The notes under the pieces: generated by a model
What the model saw: the letters and a program-made list of their open reading frames with translations, nothing else
What the model was told of the DNA's origin: nothing
Databases searched by the model: none
Shown here: one piece after another, positions 15,801 to 29,400 of the stretch
How positions within the stretch are numbered: position 1 is the stretch's first letter
Layout: each line of letters begins with the position of its first letter
Assembly: GCA_051294375.1 (NCBI GenBank)
Contig: CM119263.1
Span: 26,266,758 to 26,330,757, forward strand
DNA: 64,000 bases
Source: Paraspadella gotoi
Taxonomy: Eukaryota > Chaetognatha
Direction: 5' to 3'
Translations under genes and position numbers: made by a program

Positions 15801-16452
15801 GAATAGAAAGACTGTCAGCTAAAAATCCACCTAGAAAAATTAAATTTGTAAAACAAAATTTCAAGAATATTTTGTTAAATATGTATTTTCAATTATGCTC
15901 TCTTTAGTTTTTCCGAATCTTCAATCTCCAATGTAAGGCTAAAACCATGCAATATGGAATATGCATTATGGAGATACATTTGGGTCTTTAAATCTTAGTT
16001 CTTTTAGGGGATACAAAAGTGATTTGGTTACTAGTTTTATCTTACCAACTATTTCAGTAAGCATAAACAACAGGCAAATAATGATGGCAATCCTCAGTTT
16101 TATTGCAGCCGTCCGGGAGATTTCGTCCTCTTCTTCATGAATTTCTCGAAAACTATGACAATGTTCACCTGTTGAGTTAAAAATACTTTAGAACTGAGCT
16201 GAACTAATTATACTAAAAAAATATTGTCTTGTACCTTCAGATCCAAAGCAATTTTGATTAATCAATGAGTTGTCTACTATGGCTGTTACATTGTGTCTTC
16301 TAATTACATCATAATCTGTTTAAATATATTTTTATATTTTAATTCTGAATAAAACTTTGCGACACGATCTGAATTATTTCATACGTACCTTTTTTGGGTT
16401 CGTCTTCGGTTTTTCTCATGTTTTTTCTTTCGATACACAAAGACGCGTCCAT
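12845..16452 (-). CDS. SLC30/ZnT-family zinc transporter, 11 exons, 409 residues
   Basis: Exons in transcript order: 16389-16452, 16235-16315, 16046-16168, 15695-15830, 14463-14599, 14217-14335, 13843-13987, 13679-13769, 13473-13564, 13072-13199, 12845-12958. All junctions are GT-AG and phases agree, giving 1230 coding bases with ATG at 16452 and TAG at 12847-12845. It is a cation-diffusion-facilitator exporter moving Zn2+ out of the cytosol, probably into vesicles, by proton exchange. Six membrane helices are readable. Transport-site ligands are in [10 protein letters not shown] of helix 2 (His105, Asp109) and [10 protein letters not shown] of helix 5 (His254, Asp258). The helix 4-5 loop has HLHSH (202-206) and [19 protein letters not shown] before helix 3 and [14 protein letters not shown] in the cytosolic C-domain are family hallmarks. 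The N-terminus holds EHCHSF, a short form of the HCH motif seen in the ZnT2/3/4/8 group, which is the closest subgroup. Length is usual for that group (about 370-430). Confidence 0.95.
14034..14165 (-). repeat. Dispersed element family C, copy 1 (SINE-like, fragment)
   Basis: Read on the - strand this shares the block order (purine-rich start, GGCTTT or GTGCTTTGGACC, CCCATGTCACT) with copies at 21802-22075, 22132-22345, 30512-30665, 40873-41118 and 43738-43862. It sits in the zinc-transporter intron between the exons at 14217-14335 and 13843-13987, just outside the splice acceptor. Confidence 0.6.
14881..15510. mobile_element. Foldback element family D, copy 1
   Basis: Long inverted arms: the left arm has CATTAAGGCGTAGTGAAAG, then CGCATACGCCCATATTTATA and a GAAAATGTCAAAATTTTA block. 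The right arm repeats these in reverse complement (TATAAATATGGGCGTATGCG, then CTACGCTTTACCCTTCATTG). Arms are about 280 bp with a short AT-rich centre and no coding sequence. It lies in the zinc-transporter intron between the exons at 15695-15830 and 14463-14599. Copies are at 31137-31775 and 45437-49198. Confidence 0.85.
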
Positions 16453-16917
16453 AAAAATCGTTAATTAATATTGGACATCTAAAATATTTATAAAGATCAA
16501 TAACAAACCTTTTTTTAATACTGCTTCTCATTAGAAAATTCTATAAAAAGAAGAAAAGGTGTAGCCGTCTGAATCTCGGCTACCCTCGTCATTTTAAAGA
16601 ACAGGTTGAGAGCATGACATTGGCAATGGATTATTTTAAGGTCGTCAACTTCGAAGGACTAAAGTCTAAAGTGTACGGTCATGTACAAAAAAATCGCACC
16701 ACTTAATATCAGATTTTTTAAAATTATCTTATATATTTAGATTTTTAAAAATTAGTGCTAAATATTTTATTTAAAATTAAGATTAGGAAAAGAAGTAGGT
16801 TGCTCTCGGAAACTAGCATCCCAAATCTTTTAGGCAAAACCGGATTCATGTTTCAAACCATTGTTCTTCAGATTTTGAGTATTACGTAGTATACCAAAAT
16901 CGGGGAATTTAAATGGA

Positions 16918-17122
16918 TTGAGAGAGAAAGAGAGAGAGAGAGGGTGACGATGATATTAAGGTTAGGAGTGAACACAGTACCTAGTGGTCATTACTCAATG
17001 AGCCACAGGGTCACGACTGAAGGTTATAGACGGGGTGAACTTATGCAATGCCCGACTACACGAAGTATACCAAAAAACGGCAATTTAAAGGGATTGAGAG
17101 AGAGAGAGAGAGAGAGAGAGAG
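16918..17122. repeat. Two GA microsatellites flanking a tRNA-like repeat
   Basis: GA tracts at about 16918-16942 and 17096-17122 each follow a nearly identical lead (AAATGGATTGAGAGAG and AAAGGGATTGAGAGAG), with ATACCAAAA words before both. The pair looks like flanking duplications around the element at 16962-17095. Confidence 0.7.
16962..17095 (-). repeat. tRNA-like SINE family E, copy 1 (diverged)
   Basis: It shares TACTCAATGAGCCACAGGG, a TGAAGG word, GGGGTGAACTTA and GCCCGACTAC with the copy at 55440-55580 and, in reverse complement, with 52700-52860 and 55970-56112. In the sense orientation the family has GTGGCTCATTGAGTAAAGCC (box A-like) and GTGGTTCAATCCC (box B-like), which is why a tRNA-derived SINE is proposed. 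Confidence 0.55.
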
Positions 17123-17334
17123 CTTTTTTTCAAAGAAGCCCCCTTGCTGCGGCTCCTGATGCACAAAAATCGTATCTTTTGCTACTTCCATCGTCGTTTT
17201 ATTTTATAATTAGTCAATTAATTTATAAATAATTAAGTAAATCCGGTCAATTTATCAATAAATTAATTATTCAATCAATCAATTTATTTAGTTATCTATT
17301 AATTAATTAATCAATCAATCAGTTTATTTATAAA

Positions 17335-17533
17335 TTAATTAATTATTTAAAAATCAATCAATCAATCAAGTCAGATCGTTTGGCATTATTGTCGTCGTCG
17401 TTGCTTTTGTCGTGGACAGTGACGAAAAGACCTAAAAACAAACATTTCTGATAAATTAATTAATTTATTAATTAATTTATTAATGATACGCTAATGATCG
17501 TGGGCAGATCCGACATTGTTTGCTCAAACTATT
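17335..17533 (+). mobile_element. Right-end fragment of element family B
   Basis: AATT/ATCAATCA-rich sequence ending in GATCGTGGGCAGATCCGACA then TTGTTTGCTCAAAC, identical to the right end of family B copies. The left end is absent. Confidence 0.7.
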
Positions 17534-17692
17534 TTTTATACTGACAGGAAGGAGTTAACACTTAACTAGAAGTAGAAGTAGATTCTAAACATAAGGAAAT
17601 TATAAGCAGATATTTAAAACTACGCACAAGTAGAAATAACACCGACCGATCAATGTATAGCCCACTGATTTTCTTGCACGTTTTAATTTTTA

Positions 17693-17718
17693 GAGAGAGA
17701 GAGAGAGAGCGAGAGAGC
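17693..17718. repeat. Short GA tract just upstream of the receptor start codon
   Basis: GA repeat with one C interruption, ending about 20 bases before the ATG at 17737. An upstream in-frame ATG at 17653 would put the tract in the protein as Arg-Glu repeats, so the later ATG is preferred. Confidence 0.85.
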
Positions 17719-17736
17719 GCTCTTCGGCCGCCGAAG

Positions 17737-18969
17737 ATGCCGTCCCCGACGCTGGCGCCTTCGAGGTCCGAGGCCGACGACACGCCCGACGTCTTCGAAG
17801 CGGACGACGATGATGTCACTGTCGGTGACGTCCCCGAGGAGCTGCGCCCGTCCGGAGCTTATCACGAGAATTACAAGAGGTTCGGTTAGCGCCGAATGTG
17901 AATTCGTCTCGTTTAATATTACGATTTAATCGGGATTATATTAATTTAATTACTTTAATTTTTAAATTTTGTTTTTCGTTTTTTTTTGTTTTTCAAAATT
18001 TAAAATAGAGAGGAAATTAAGGGTATTCTAAAAAGGATTGTAAAAATCCTAAACGGTAAATATTAATTTTGGAAAATGTACATATATTTTTCATTGCAAG
18101 GATGCGTAATGTGTAAAATATAAATCCGTGCTCCAATCACTTTTGTATGCACTTTAATGCAATGATTTGGAACATGGGATGTATAAAAATATTCGTCTGT
18201 TTATGATCGACTATAGTTCACGAAAAAAAAAATGAAAGTGAAGGCTATTATAAAAATTGTTTCCAAAAAATAACCCAACCATTTTAACCGCGGAAAATTT
18301 TTCTCAGATACTTCAAAAACAAAATCGACCACTTGGAGGATTACTACGAATTCACGCCCCAAGAAATGTTGGACCATCACAAATCCAATCAACTTCCCAT
18401 CATATGCTATCCTTCTATCCTCAGACAGTAAGCTTATGTAGATAGTGAGCAAAGAAGAAAAAAGAAAGAGTATGTAAAATAAAGATAAAGTAATGAAGAA
18501 AACTAAACATGTAAAGATAAAATAAAATATAAATAAAATGGAAATATGAGAAAGAATTTATGATAATGAAGGATAAAATGTAATAGTGTAATATCAAAAA
18601 TTATTTAGAGGGACACTACGATATTTAAAAAATTCTAACAAAATAATAGTTAATAATAAACTTAATGATTTTGAAGACACAGGAACGGAACGTGGATTGA
18701 AAGCGACCCCTTTGACTACGCCTATCGGAGTCAGAACTATACTCACCCCTGCGTGGTTCCGTTGGACGCAGGAGACTTTGCCGGGGGTGCGGGTGAGTTA
18801 ACCGAAGGGTGGGTAGATTCGGAATGACCGCTTGTCCGCTGAGAAGCTTTTTTGGGGTAATTTAGTTTACTAGTACGTACTAATATTTTAAAATAAAATA
18901 ATACCAAATTCAGTATTAAATCAGTTGATTGTTGTGATGCTAATAATTAAAAAAAAAAGAGAAAGAGAG

Positions 18970-19031
<62 letters not shown>

Positions 19032-19035
19032 AAAA

Positions 19036-19076
<41 letters not shown>

Positions 19077-19112
19077 AAAGAAAGAAAGAAAGAAAGAAAA
19101 AGAAAGAAGAAA

Positions 19113-19156
<44 letters not shown>

Positions 19157-19295
19157 ACAAGGAAAGAAAGAAAGAAATAAATGAATAGATTAATAAATAA
19201 ATAAATAACTAAATAAATAAATAAATATATAAATAAAGAGAGAAAGAAAGAGAGAAAGAAAGAGAAAAAGAAAAAGAGAAAGAAAGAGAGAGAAA

Positions 19296-19343
<48 letters not shown>

Positions 19344-19377
19344 AATAGAGAAATAAAGAAATAGAGAAAGAAAAAAG

Positions 19378-19410
<33 letters not shown>

Positions 19411-22400
19411 ACGGAGATAAATTCCATTTTTCTCTAGTTTCAGCATTATTCCGAAAGTCTCGTGAATATTTTGAAATAACTCCACGTGATTAACAAGAGT
19501 TTTCGCAACGAAAAAAGAAAGAGAAAGTTTTCATAATTTTTTAATTATTTTCTTTTCTTTGTATCGTAGCAATACTTACATCTTCAGAGGCTCAGTCTCA
19601 GTAAATAACTAAATAAAGGAAACTACGTGGCTTAAAAGCGAAATCGGTCTCTGACTCGAGCACAGTAAATTTACCGCTCAATTTTCGGGCGTCTCGCCCA
19701 GAAACTGTTTAAAAGTGACGCCGTCGCCCGAACGATTTCCGGTTCTTTGGTTTTGCATAAAAAAAATGTGCTTAGAATTTTATTACCGTTTTAACCAATG
19801 AGCATACAGAACAGCTTACAGACCGAGTCAAGATAAAACAAGATAAAAGCTGATGGGCTATTGCTCCTTTGGCTCACAATATTAAGGTACGGCGCGAAAA
19901 CGAGTTGAGTTACATACTTTACTATCGCCAACAGAAAAAAAAAATTAAATTGAAAGTAGGAAAATTAATTAAGTGTTTAAAACATTGGAAAGGGAAAAAA
20001 TAAAACCGAAGAAAAGTGGAAATGTGTCGATCCTTAAAAAAAAAGACATGGAACCAAATAATATGCGTCTAAGTTACAATAAAACAATTTTTGATAACTC
20101 TTATAACCAACGATCAAAACAAAAGAGCAAACCTCCGACAGACCGTAACTAATCTACCGCTAGGAGTAATAAAGATAGGCTTCGCCGCAGCGAAAAAAAA
20201 GAACAGGCTATAAAACAAGTCAGTGGAGACAGAGGGTTAAACGATAAAAGCGGAGAAATGGATTCCGCGGAGACGAAAATGGATTCCGCGGGAAAAACAC
20301 GTTTATGTCTCAAGTCGCGGATTATTTTGAATTTTATGGAAATACTTTTATGCCCCTTTAAAATTCAAAATACTAGATAATAACTAAATTGTGAAATTTT
20401 AATTCATCTTGGTTAGAATATTTTATGAATTAATCTATTTTAAAAATATACGTAATAATAAAAAAAATTAAAATTAAAACATTATTTAAAACATAAGCGT
20501 TTCTTCAACGGAAATTGTTTACGAATAGCTGCAAACGTTTCTCATTTATCTCCGTCAGACCCGAGCTACGCCCTTCCGCTCTACGGACTCGTGTTCCCCT
20601 TTGTCGTCACCGTCACAGTTTTGGTCAACGCTGCCGTCTGTGTCGTTCTCCTCAAGGCGCCGCTCAGGTAGACTCTTTAAACTCTTTCCATATTTATGTA
20701 ATTTATGTATAAATTCGGTTGTGAACAATACAATACTATACAATAAATACAATAACAAAACTAATTATTTAATGATGTTGAATGATATTTAATGATACTC
20801 ATTGGAAATATGGAGACGCAACGAAATAGGAAATTGATTTATTCGCCTTCAATGTCTCTTTCGTAGCATTTTGTATTCATTATTCACAAATTATGGTAAT
20901 ACGGAAACAGATTTATCAGAAATGTGTTTTTTTAGGTTGTTTTGTTTTTAGTTGCGCCGCGAGTACTGGTGGACCAACTCAATAAGTCACTTTTTGGTCG
21001 GTATGTCGTTCGGTCGGTCCGTTGGTCGTTCGGTCCATTGTTATATCTGTCTGTCAGTCTGTCCCACTTACGTTAAAAATGCACATAATTTACCACTAGT
21101 TGGTTTCTCATTTGTTAAGACTGAAAACAACCTCAAATCTAAGGTACTGCTAGCGCCGCCTTCAGGAATTCCTAAAACTATTAAGGATTAAAAGACGAAA
21201 TCTTGTTGCAGTGCATGACATAAATACATGGGCAAAGAAAGTTTTTACTCATGTCATGTCATGACATGTCATATCATTTGATCAAAAGGAAATACACGTA
21301 AAAATAAAGTCACTGCGGCGCAACATATTGGAATTACCGTTCTTGTTTATCTTTTTTGGTTGAAGTCTTGAGAACGGGGATTTTCATCAATGATTTATGC
21401 TAGACTCGATGAGGCCCTCGACGAGGCTTTCGTCGTCCTTATGTCCATTTTCGGGGGTGTGTCTGCTCAATTGTCTGTTTAATTAAGTTTTAAACTCAAT
21501 TTTCAATTATTTTCAATGTTTTTATGTCGTTTTTATTAGTTAATTTAATAATAATTATTTAGTTCGATTTAGTAAGTACATTGTACATATTACGATGTTG
21601 AAATTTTTACTTCGCTTTGCAAGCACTTTTTGACGGCAGTATAATTTCAAGCATTAAAAATCGACTTCTGATAAAGTGAAAAAAAGAAATATTTTATGTT
21701 TCCAAAACGGCCATACATTGCGAAAATTTTGGGGGGGTTCAAAAAATGTGATAACAGAGCAAGATTTCGGTTAAAAATTGTTGCAGACGAAAAAAATGAT
21801 ATTATGGCAACAGCCGGGTTGCCTGTGATGCCCATTGGGATGGGGCATCTCACTGTTGGCTTTGGGGGCTTCCGACCCTCAGTGACGCCTCCAGTCACTG
21901 GCGCGGTTACCCTAGGACGGTCTCGCTTTGCCAACGCAGAGGGAAGTCATTAGGACTGTGGATGGAACACTACGCCTGGGATGGTGTGTTCCCCCTCTGA
22001 GCCAATGGATTTGGCTGACGGATGGTGGACGTGAGGCGGTTTGAATATACCGCCACAATATAAAATATAAACCCGTAATTTTTATATTAGTTCAGTTTAA
22101 AAGTCAATTATGTATTACATTCATACATATTTATGGCAACAGCCGGGCTGCCCGCGATGGCCGTTGGGATGGAACTTCTCATTGTTGGCTTTGGGGGTCT
22201 TCCGACCGTCAGTGACTCCTCCTGTCACTGGCGCGATTACCCGTGGACGGTCTCGCATTGCCAACGCCGAGGGAATTCAGGACTGAGCCAAAGGGATTGG
22301 CTGAACGATGATGGGTGTGAGGCGGTGTGAATATACAACCACAATGTATCTTTTTTTGATTGAATGAAAAGAAAAAGAAGAAACTTTTATAAAGAGAAAA

Positions 22401-23413
22401 AAGAAACTCGAAAAGGAAATGTGAAATCAAGCAATATTTATCGAAAATTGAAGCGGAGAAAATGTTAAAACCTTTTTACCATAAAAAAAATCTGAATTTA
22501 TAAAATGAAAATGCCGGTGGAAAAAAAAACTAGATTGACGCCCTGACGCAAAACCAACGCTTTGAAAAAAATTGTCACCATTTTTCTAAAATTTTATCGC
22601 AATTCGTGAAAAGAATGAACTCAGCGCTGAACCATGTATAGATAAGTCGGGCGTCTCAGCTTTGGCAATGCATAGGCTTTGCCTATGAGTATGAAGTTAA
22701 TGATTAGCTATTTGTTGTATGATTTCGTATTTTAACAAACAGGTACAGACACAGATGTGAAAAATATTCTAGACTTTTTGACCGATTTTCCGACCAACTG
22801 AAACATATTGAAACGCCGTCAAACGTCTACGCTTTAAATACTCTTCGAACTCATTCTCACCCTAATTCCCTCCGGTATATTGGCAGAAGCCCCACCAATG
22901 TGTTGCTGGCGGCAATCGCATTGGCCGACACTTTAACTGGCATCTTTCCTCTGCCGCTGATTGTTTACATCTTTACATTCGGAGGATATCACGATTGGGT
23001 ACCGCAAGAATTCTGTAACGCCTACATACTGACTTATCAAGGCAAGTGGAGTAGTTAAGTCTATCTCTTGGAAAATACTACAGAAAAATCGTAATTTATT
23101 ACAAGGCATATAAACGATTTTCAGCTAATGCTTAATGCTTATGGCTTCACAACTGAATTGAAAATAATCTACTTTCTATACTATATTAAAAACCAATTTA
23201 AAGATAATAACTCCGTAATCAAGAGAAAAATCTGAGAAATAAAAACCTATTTTTCTGTTTTAAAGAATAAAAAAATGGTAATTACGTATAACAACATTTC
23301 CTCCTATTTTCCTGGCAACTTTATTGTCGTTGTTGTCAATGTTGTTACTCACGTTGGGGGGAGGAAGTAGAAAGTTGGCAGCCGTCGCCTCAATCTGCGT
23401 CCGGCATCGATCT

Positions 23414-23476
<63 letters not shown>

Positions 23477-26400
23477 CTCTCTTTCCGTTTTTGTCTCATT
23501 TTCCTGCCGTCGCTTCCATATTTAAATCAGTAAACATTTTTTTTTAAATCATAAGCGTATAGTATAGTATAGTATAGTACATTACAGTAAAATTCCATTA
23601 GCAATATATAAACAATTTAGAGCAAACAATGCCGGATCGGCCCACGATATTGGCGAGATTTAGGATCGGCTCAGTTTCTTTGTGACGTCGTCATCGTCGT
23701 CACGCTTTTTATCGAGCCTACAAGCTTTTGGGTGGAACCGAAGGACCGACAAAGTGATTTTATTTGCGGGGTATCCAAAAAAGATTAAAATTCTGTAAAA
23801 TAATTGTTTTTAACGATTAATGACCTTTCCTTAATTCCCTTTTTGCAGAAAGGTGCGCGCTAACCGTTTGCCCTTTGTCCTTCCAACCAAAAACCGATCC
23901 GTAAAATGCATTTTTTTCCTTTTAAACGACAGTTCTACCGACTATTTTCCATTCTGTCTCTATCTGGTTGACGGTCGGCTTGGCGGTGCAGCGTTACATC
24001 TACATCTGTCACCCGATCAAAGCTCGAAGCATCTGCACGATTCCGAACGTCATTAAAGGTAAAAAAAATATCTATTATAAAATAAAAGACTCTTTTTAAC
24101 GTCTGGCAAGGATACAAATAAATTCTCGTTTTGTTCCTGTATTTTGATCAATATAATCAATATTAGCCTATTAGTGGCGCCGCGAGCACTTACGTTAAAA
24201 ATGCTCATAACTTGCATATTGCATATTGCATAATTGTATAATGCATAAAAATTGCATATAGTTGGTTGCTCATTTATTAAGACAGGAAAAAACCTAAAAT
24301 CTAAGAGACTGCTTGCGCCGCCATCAGGAAATCCTAAAACTATATAGAATAAAAGACAAAATTCTGATACAGTGCGTGTCATAAATACACCGGCTAAGAT
24401 AGTTATTGTACTAATGTAGTCATGTCATATCATGTTATTTCACGAGAAATACACATGATACAGCAGTCCCTGCGGCGCAACACATTTGAATTACAGTTCT
24501 TGTTTATTTCTTAAATTTTTATTATGGTTGTCCCAAATTATCGTGACGAATGTTTGGGAAAACATTGGGGAAAATTCTTCCGTCTTCACCTTTTACCCGC
24601 CGGATATTGCGCTTCCTGTCAACGCATCAGATAGAGAAAAGATTCAGAAAAGTTTCAAGATATATATTTCCGTTTATTTTTTGAATAAGAATATGATTTT
24701 TTTTATATAAAAATATAACATTTTCAATCACAATAAACAAAAAAAGACTTTGATCATCCAAAAATATCGATAAATTGACATTTTTCCTATATTCTAAAGA
24801 AAGTAAATCGATTCAAACAGAGAGTTCCTCAGATATTTCGTCAAATAGATAAACAACGATACGAATTTTTCTTTCTTTTCCCCCGGCGACCTCTTTCGTT
24901 CGCTAAGAAAGTAAAGAGAACCATATTGTCCTTTTTGTCTTTCGGTGGCGCTGCGAATTATGAGGCAGAAATTGAGAGCTGGAAACGAGAACTCCCATCT
25001 GGCGGTCTACGTCATCAAGCGAACTAACGAGGTATAAACAAAAGGCGTTCGGCTTCAACTGGGGGAGGCGAAGAACAAAAGACAAGAAATGCCCAAAAAT
25101 CGTCTCGTTGTCGCGGCCAACGGAAGATGGATTTAATACGTGATATGGTCTTAATTGATGGCCACGAAATAGCCAATAGCCAATAGTCAATTTTCCGCCA
25201 ATACAAACAATCATATAAACTACGCCACCGTGTTCTCAACTAAACAACATAGTCGAACCAACCTTTTCAATCTGACAATATTCATTTGACCAATGACCAT
25301 GTCCCTCCGACGATGTTTATTGTTTATCCGACATAGTCGTAGTCGCGACTGAAAAATAAGAAAATCGTTTGACTCGTTTCCATTTTCGACTCCAACGCAC
25401 ACGAGTCACTAACGACTTAACAACAATTTTTTGTTTTGGTGTCGCAATAAAAAGCAATCAGAGTAGTCGTAAACGAATGGTACAAATGGCACAAATGGTG
25501 TGAATGGTGAAAAACGATAATCAAATAAAAACTGAACTATTATATATTTTAATTTCATACACATTGAATTTGAATATCTGGGTTCTCATTGGTAATTAAT
25601 AACAAGTAGATGTTTTGATTTTATTCTTAAAATGTGAACTCTTCTACACTCTTCTACACTCTTCTATCCTTGTTTGTTATAATTTTGTTCTTATTGAGAA
25701 AGGTTTATTATTTTTGCCAATACAACGATTTTTATTATTATTATTAGGACATGTTTCGACTCTATTGGTTCGAGTTTTTGTTCTTGTATATAAAAGTAGA
25801 GTAAATTCTTAATTTTTGGGAGATTCCTCTGAGACCATCTGGTATTAAATTAAATTTGTGAATTTACCGGAATATGTTAATAAATTTAATTTTTTTATGT
25901 AGCTTTGAGCTGTTGCTCTTGTCTTTTCTGCTGTTGATCTTTTCTCTGCTGTAGTTGCTCTTCTCTCTTCTGCTGCTGGTCGTCTCTAATGACTGTTGAA
26001 TAATAAACACTTAATAAAGTTACTTATCTACTTTAAGCACTGTTCAAACAATGTTCTCATCTGAAGCTGAAATAAATCTCAAATGGTACGAATGTTACTG
26101 CTGGTAGTAATGGTATGAATGGTCTTAAATTTCAAAGCGGTGACACAGTTATATTATTATTTTATTTCGAGCTTTTCATTTCGTTGCGTTTGAAATTAGA
26201 ATATAAAGCGAAATTTTTATTTTGTTAAAAGACAAAGAGTTTGTTTTTATTTTCAAGAAAGAAAAATCGTTCATTTTCGGCTAATATGTTAGCCTTCACA
26301 GCGCAAATAATAATTTGTTATACAAAATAAAAAAATTTCTTAATTCTAATTATTATTGTATGAATTTGATTAATTATTATAAAGTTAATATACTACTACC

Positions 26401-29400
26401 TGCGTCTTACTTTTCACCGATCCTTCGACACGGAGTTAAAACAATTAATCCTGATTAAGCCTATATAATATATATTATATAGTATTCGTTTTCATCCGCG
26501 GGAGAAGTAGTAATTAACCCGCCCGGACTTAGCTAATCTATGCGTTCACTTCCCTTTATTATTCTTTATCAAAGACTTCCTCAGATGATCATGAGATCAG
26601 TAAGGAAGTCGCCCACAAAGACGACGCCGACGACGATCACGACGCCGACGAAGACGGTGACAAAGACCCAACGGCAAGACGGACAATGGAGACGACGACG
26701 AGGACGCCGAACATGATGATGAGGGGGGAGGTTACCAGGTCGACTCTTTCCCTTCTCTTCCTCTATTTTTCCCCACCCTCTTCAAAGCATGGTGGTCGTC
26801 ACCAAAGACTGCTTTTAGAGTGAGATAGTCCCTCGTTGGACGAATGCCCTTCAAGTTTAGTCAATCCGACAACGACGACGTTTTTGAACGACAGCGCTTC
26901 CGACATAGACAACGACACCTAAGATGACGACGATGATGACGACACACCGCGGACGCCGATAACGATGATGACGACGACGAAGGCGCCAACAACGACACTG
27001 CCTAAGCCGAACAAGGACGCCGACAACGCTTATAAAGGACATTTAAAAGACAGAAATGACGTTGATGTCAGACTTAAGACTTAAGACTTAAGACAGAAAT
27101 GACGTTGATGTCAAGGTCATCGACAACAGAAGGCGGAGACGGAGAGTCTCTCTCTCTTACCTCCTTTTCCTTTTCTTTCCTTTTGTCGCTTTTAAGACAC
27201 GATGAAAGTTAACGTGGCGAAACTTAACCATACAAATTTTATCATATTTTTTAATGATTTCTTTACAATCTGTAACTAAAAGGAATAGATTATGAAATAT
27301 AAACTAAAAAGTATAAGAAATGATTAGTTTAATTTTAATAAAAATAAACTCGCTGTATTTTTTTAAGAATTATAAAAATTAAGTCATTATTTAATAAAAA
27401 AATTGAACCACTTAATTAAAGGTATAATCAAACTACAGAAGTCTGAAACTGAAATAATTTTTTTGTATTATAATAAATAATATAAAAAATATTTTATTCA
27501 AATTTAGACCTTGTACCAGATATTAACCTAAATAAATGATGTTTCAGAAACCCTTTTAAAAAGCAAGGATTATAATCACTGTATTTTTTTTCTTGCATAA
27601 CTCTACGCCATGGTAGCTTTCATGGAGTCATAACGAATTTCGCGTGCTGTCTTACAGCTCGACGTATCGCCGCCGTATATTGGCGACGGGTAACTTTGGC
27701 GTTTCCATAAGAACCGGCCATAAACACTGGAGTCTGGGCCAATTGTCTCCTGGTTGACAAGTTCTATTTGTCTTACGAGACATGGACGAGTTGAATGCCT
27801 TCTTTGTCGTGGACCATGAGTCGTCTGACCTTGAGAGGACAAAGTAAATATTAGTTAAAAACAGGTCTATATGTTCGTTAGGTAAAAGGATAATTATAAC
27901 GTTCCTTGTGCAAATTTTTTAAATATATTTTATTACCGCTGTTGGGCGGAGTCAGTTAATATTAAGTTATTAACAAACTAATAATCAATTAGTACAAGAA
28001 TATCAAAGCGCTTTTCCCTTTCACGATTAAAGTTTTGACAGAATCTGTTAAACGAGAAGAATAAAGATTAAAATAAAACTTCACTAATTGGGCGGCACTC
28101 TGTTAAGTTGATTAGTTTATTTAAATTTGTTTAACTATTCCTACTTTTTCCATTTCTGATTCTCACAGGCGCGGTTTTTGTTCTACTCGGATGCATCCTT
28201 CTTCAATGTCCACGATTTTTTGAGAAAAAGTTTCTGTACATAGGTAAGTTAAATTGTAAATTGTGGTGAATCCAATAGGTTGGTAAACCTTAGCTCGTCC
28301 CACTGGCTTGAACAGTAGAGTGGAGCTCTTGACTTGAGTCTCGAGACTCGAGAACAAAAATTTGATCTAAGTCAAAAATAATAATTTTATGACAGGAAAG
28401 GTTTATTCGAGTGAGAGTATCGTCCAACGGTGTCGACTTATAAGGAGGAGACCACGAGTCAGAAAGAAAGAGAAAGAGAGAGAAACGGTCGGTCGAATCG
28501 TCAGCTATAGTCATCTTCGACCGTCCTCCACACTCCACAGTATTATCTTTTAGATAAGAAAAATTTTCTTTGTTTTCACAATAAAAATTTTATGAAAAAA
28601 AATCACAGACATTTTTCGGTCTTAAATTTCAGACCATCGCACAGTCATCGAAATATTTTTTTTACTGCGGAAAAAGGGTGGTACATCATATGTTAATAGT
28701 TTTTCGTTTAATCCGTCCAGGTGTATCACAAGAACACTGTCTATGATATCGGGTTGTAAAAATTATTCATATCGGAGATATAAGGCTTTTTTCTTTTTTT
28801 GGAGCTCACTTTGTTTTGTTATTTGTAGACATTTTAAACGATAAAAACCTAATTTTTTTTTACTCATTTCAATAACTGGATAGTTTGCATGGACTGAATT
28901 ATAAATTGCTTGAACAGCATTTTACTGTATATAAGGTTTTCAAATACTAGCCTAAAGACTATATGGAAGCACGCGGAAGCACGGCCATTTCCACTGCATT
29001 TAATGATTCATCATATCAGGAAGCTACCATATTTGGCTTTTTGTCCGCCGTGTCCGGCATGGTTAGTTATAACCAAATGATTTTTGAAATAATTTTTTTT
29101 ACAAAAATTCGATATAACTAATTATTTTGTACAATATCTTTTAAAGAAAATTTTTTAATTAAAAAAAAAAAACCTTAGTTCTTAACTAGGACAATTATAA
29201 CTCTGAGGAAAAAAAATAAAAAGCAAAAAATGACAAAAGAAGAAAGTTTGGGAACTCAAATGATTCGAACAAAGACGACGACGACGACGACGAATATAAT
29301 ACGAAGACGACGACGAAGTCTTTGTACTTTGTGACCCGTAGTGGTCAGTAAAATGACCGTTCATATCAAACAGAATTACCTTGTTATGGCTGACCTTTTC

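Noticed and set aside
17653-17736. Earlier in-frame start of the receptor at 17653
   Set aside because: It would add a Leu-rich stretch and Arg-Glu repeats translated from the GA tract; the ATG at 17737 avoids this.
18921-19485. Phe-Leu-Ser and Lys-Glu rich open frames
   Set aside because: Translations of the GAAA repeat in receptor intron 3; the same holds for 33231-33533 and 33976-34392.
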